Shown in pieces: positions 4,737-5,825 of a DNA stretch of 5,825 nucleotides (within the stretch, counting starts at the first letter, position 1; the number at the start of each line of letters is the position of its first letter). Made by a program: the position numbers and the translations under genes. A model generated the notes under the pieces. That model was not told the DNA's origin, did no database searches, and was given only the letters and a program-made list of their open reading frames with translations. Source of the stretch: Acidobacteriota bacterium (GTDB lineage: Bacteria; Acidobacteriota; Terriglobia; Bryobacterales; Bryobacteraceae); contig JAMCRM010000093.1 of the NCBI GenBank assembly GCA_023380575.1, forward strand, positions 1 through 5,825, read 5' to 3'.

Positions 4737-5732
4737 ATGAAACGCCTGGGATTTGCTCTGATCCTGCTCTGCTCAGCGCTGTTTGCAGCGACTTACACCA
4801 ATCCCATCGGTGATCCGCCCATTCGTATCGGGGACCCCTTCGTGCTCCAGGCCGAAGGAGCATACTACCTGTTCGGCACCACTGCGCGCGACGGCTTTCT
4901 GGTGCAGAAGTCCACTGATCTCGTCCACTGGCAGCCGTTGGGCTACGCTTGGAAAATGACCTCGGAGCCGTGGGCCGATGGCGTCTTCTGGGCTCCCGAG
5001 GTGAAGTTCTATCGGGGCAAGTACTACATGACGTACAGCGGCAGGATGCGTGGCGCCACGCCCGCGCGCCTGCTGACGGCCATCGCCGTGAGCGATAAAC
5101 CCGAAGGGCCGTACAAGGACTTGCACGCGCCGTGGTTCGACGCCGGCTACTCCGCCATCGACAGCGATCTTTTCGTGGATTCCGACGGCACGCCCTACCT
5201 CTACTTCAGCCGCAATGGCGCGCGGGACGGCTATGCTTACGGCATCGTGTACGGCGTTGAAGTGGCGCGCGACCTGTCGAAAATCATCGGGGAGCCCGTG
5301 AAGCTGCTGGAGGCCGATCAACCCTGGGAGAAGATCAACTGGGCGCACAACCGCTGCAACGAAGGTCCCACGGTGCTGAAGCACAAAGGGCGGTATTACA
5401 TGACCTATTCGGCCAACAATACGGGCGCGCCTGGATATGGTGTGGGAGTGGCCACGGCATCCAAGCCGCTTGGCCCGTGGGTAAAGTACACTGACAACCC
5501 GATTCTGGCGAGCAAACTCGATATCGGGGTCTCCTCGCCGGGCCATAACTCGATCACGTTTTCGCCGGACAAAAAAGAAATGTTCATCGTGTACCACACG
5601 CACGCCGACCCGGGCAAACCCGCCGGGGCGCGCGTGCTGAATATCGACCGGCTGGTGTTCGATAAGGCGGACCGGCTGAAGGTAGTGGGACCCACGCGTT
5701 CGCCGCAGCCCATGCCTTCCGGGGCCAGGTAG
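4737..5732 (+). CDS. Secreted glycoside hydrolase family 43 (beta-xylosidase/alpha-L-arabinofuranosidase type)
   Basis: A 331-residue protein. Residues 1-18 are a signal peptide (MKR, hydrophobic core GFALILLCSALF, Ala-Ala for signal peptidase I), so the mature enzyme is periplasmic or secreted. The rest is a single five-bladed beta-propeller of GH43 with all three catalytic acids visible: base Asp33 in IRIGDPFV, pKa-tuning Asp142 in SAIDSDLFVDSDGTPYLYF, and acid Glu209 in CNEGPTVLKHKGRYYMTYS. WAPEVKFYRGKYYMTYSG is the usual blade-2 signature. Family 43 enzymes are inverting and remove arabinose or xylose (sometimes galactose) from arabinan and xylan. The substrate cannot be decided from sequence alone. 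No C-terminal beta-sandwich or carbohydrate-binding domain is present, and no sugar-uptake genes lie nearby. C12 does not sit in a lipobox (Leu precedes it), so it is probably not a lipoprotein. Confidence 0.92.
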   Translation: MKRLGFALILLCSALFAATYTNPIGDPPIRIGDPFVLQAEGAYYLFGTTARDGFLVQKSTDLVHWQPLGYAWKMTSEPWADGVFWAPEVKFYRGKYYMTYSGRMRGATPARLLTAIAVSDKPEGPYKDLHAPWFDAGYSAIDSDLFVDSDGTPYLYFSRNGARDGYAYGIVYGVEVARDLSKIIGEPVKLLEADQPWEKINWAHNRCNEGPTVLKHKGRYYMTYSANNTGAPGYGVGVATASKPLGPWVKYTDNPILASKLDIGVSSPGHNSITFSPDKKEMFIVYHTHADPGKPAGARVLNIDRLVFDKADRLKVVGPTRSPQPMPSGAR

Positions 5733-5740
5733 GCCGGAAG
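5716..5740 (+). terminator. Possible terminator hairpin over the GH43 stop codon
   Basis: CTTCC (5716-5720) plus GGCC (5723-5726) pair with GGCC (5732-5735) plus GGAAG (5736-5740). This gives nine pairs with a two-base bulge and a five-base loop. No T-run follows, so termination would be inefficient or factor-dependent. Confidence 0.3.
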
Positions 5741-5775
5741 CGGACAACACCGCCCGCCCGCGGGTACAATATAAT
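5741..5775 (+). promoter_or_regulatory. tRNA promoter
   Basis: Two overlapping -10 hexamers, TACAAT (5765-5770) and a perfect TATAAT (5770-5775), lie 10-15 bases before the tRNA 5' end. CGGACA (5741-5746) is 18 bases upstream of TACAAT and shares GACA with the -35 consensus. The spacing to TATAAT would be too long. Confidence 0.5.
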
Positions 5776-5785
5776 TGCGCTGGAC

Positions 5786-5825
5786 GGGCCCTTAGCTCAG
5801 CGGTTAGAGCAGCGGACTCATAATC
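5786..5825 (+). tRNA. 5' part of a CAT-anticodon tRNA (probably tRNA-Ile2, else elongator tRNA-Met)
   Basis: The gene runs off the window. Visible parts are acceptor strand GGGCCCT (5786-5792), TA, D-stem GCTC (5795-5798) with loop AGCGGTTA and stem GAGC (5807-5810), A, anticodon stem GCGGA (5812-5816), and loop CTCATAA (5817-5823) with anticodon CAT at 5819-5821. Two tRNAs share this anticodon and loop: elongator Met and the Ile2 species whose C34 is turned into lysidine by TilS to read AUA. The acceptor beginning with C4-C5 and the wording CCCTTAGCTCAG close to E. coli ileX favour Ile2. The missing 3' half would settle it. It is not an initiator tRNA, because the G-C run typical of its anticodon stem is absent. 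Confidence 0.88.

Noticed and set aside
4737..4790. GH43 protein as a lipoprotein (Cys12 in the signal peptide)
   Set aside because: Residues before Cys12 are Leu-Leu, not the small residue needed in a lipobox; an Ala-Ala signal peptidase I site follows.
4773..5750. 325-codon minus-strand frame opposite the GH43 gene
   Set aside because: It mirrors the GH43 coding frame almost end to end and shows no family features; the plus strand has a signal peptide and all GH43 catalytic residues.
1..5825. CRISPR array or intact insertion sequence
   Set aside because: No regularly spaced repeats and no transposase or integrase motif were found; the only long repeat is the two-copy direct repeat reported above.

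Overview
The window is about 5.8 kb of GC-rich bacterial chromosome. It carries an intact ruvA-ruvB Holliday-junction helicase operon, a secreted GH43 glycosidase, and the 5' part of a tRNA gene with a CAT anticodon. It also holds a membrane protein that joins an FHA phosphothreonine-binding domain to a lytic transglycosylase domain. High GC, poor Shine-Dalgarno sites with -10-like hexamers just ahead of several start codons, the FHA-transglycosylase fusion and a secreted GH43 together suggest a soil-type Acidobacteriota relative (Solibacter/Bryobacter-like). That is an inference; nothing here proves the taxon.

Layout. Positions 1-286 hold no intact gene: a short decayed piece of an alpha/beta-hydrolase (about 54-180), preceded by one copy of a ~44 bp direct repeat. 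Positions 287-1732 (minus) encode the FHA-TM-transglycosylase. Positions 1733-2521 are a graveyard: a multiply frameshifted remnant of a LigD-type ATP-dependent DNA ligase adenylation domain (1912-2206), the second copy of the repeat (2277-2320), overlapping inverted repeats, and two palindromes ahead of a hicB-like antitoxin. Positions 2522-2900 are a HicBA toxin-antitoxin pair. Its antitoxin is intact, but its toxin has an in-frame internal gap removing the part of the fold that should contain the catalytic histidine.

Positions 3058-4681 are ruvA and ruvB, separated by one base and read from what looks like a leaderless promoter. Positions 4737-5732 encode the GH43 enzyme with a signal peptide, and 5786 to the end is the tRNA with a perfect TATAAT just upstream.

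Functionally, ruvAB is housekeeping recombination and repair. The FHA-transglycosylase could couple Ser/Thr-kinase signalling in the cytoplasm to peptidoglycan cleavage in the periplasm. GH43 would release arabinose or xylose units from plant-type polysaccharides. No complete novel multi-gene system is visible. The most unusual items are the precisely shortened hicA, the FHA-TM-transglycosylase architecture, and the direct repeats that bracket the transglycosylase gene together with the relics.
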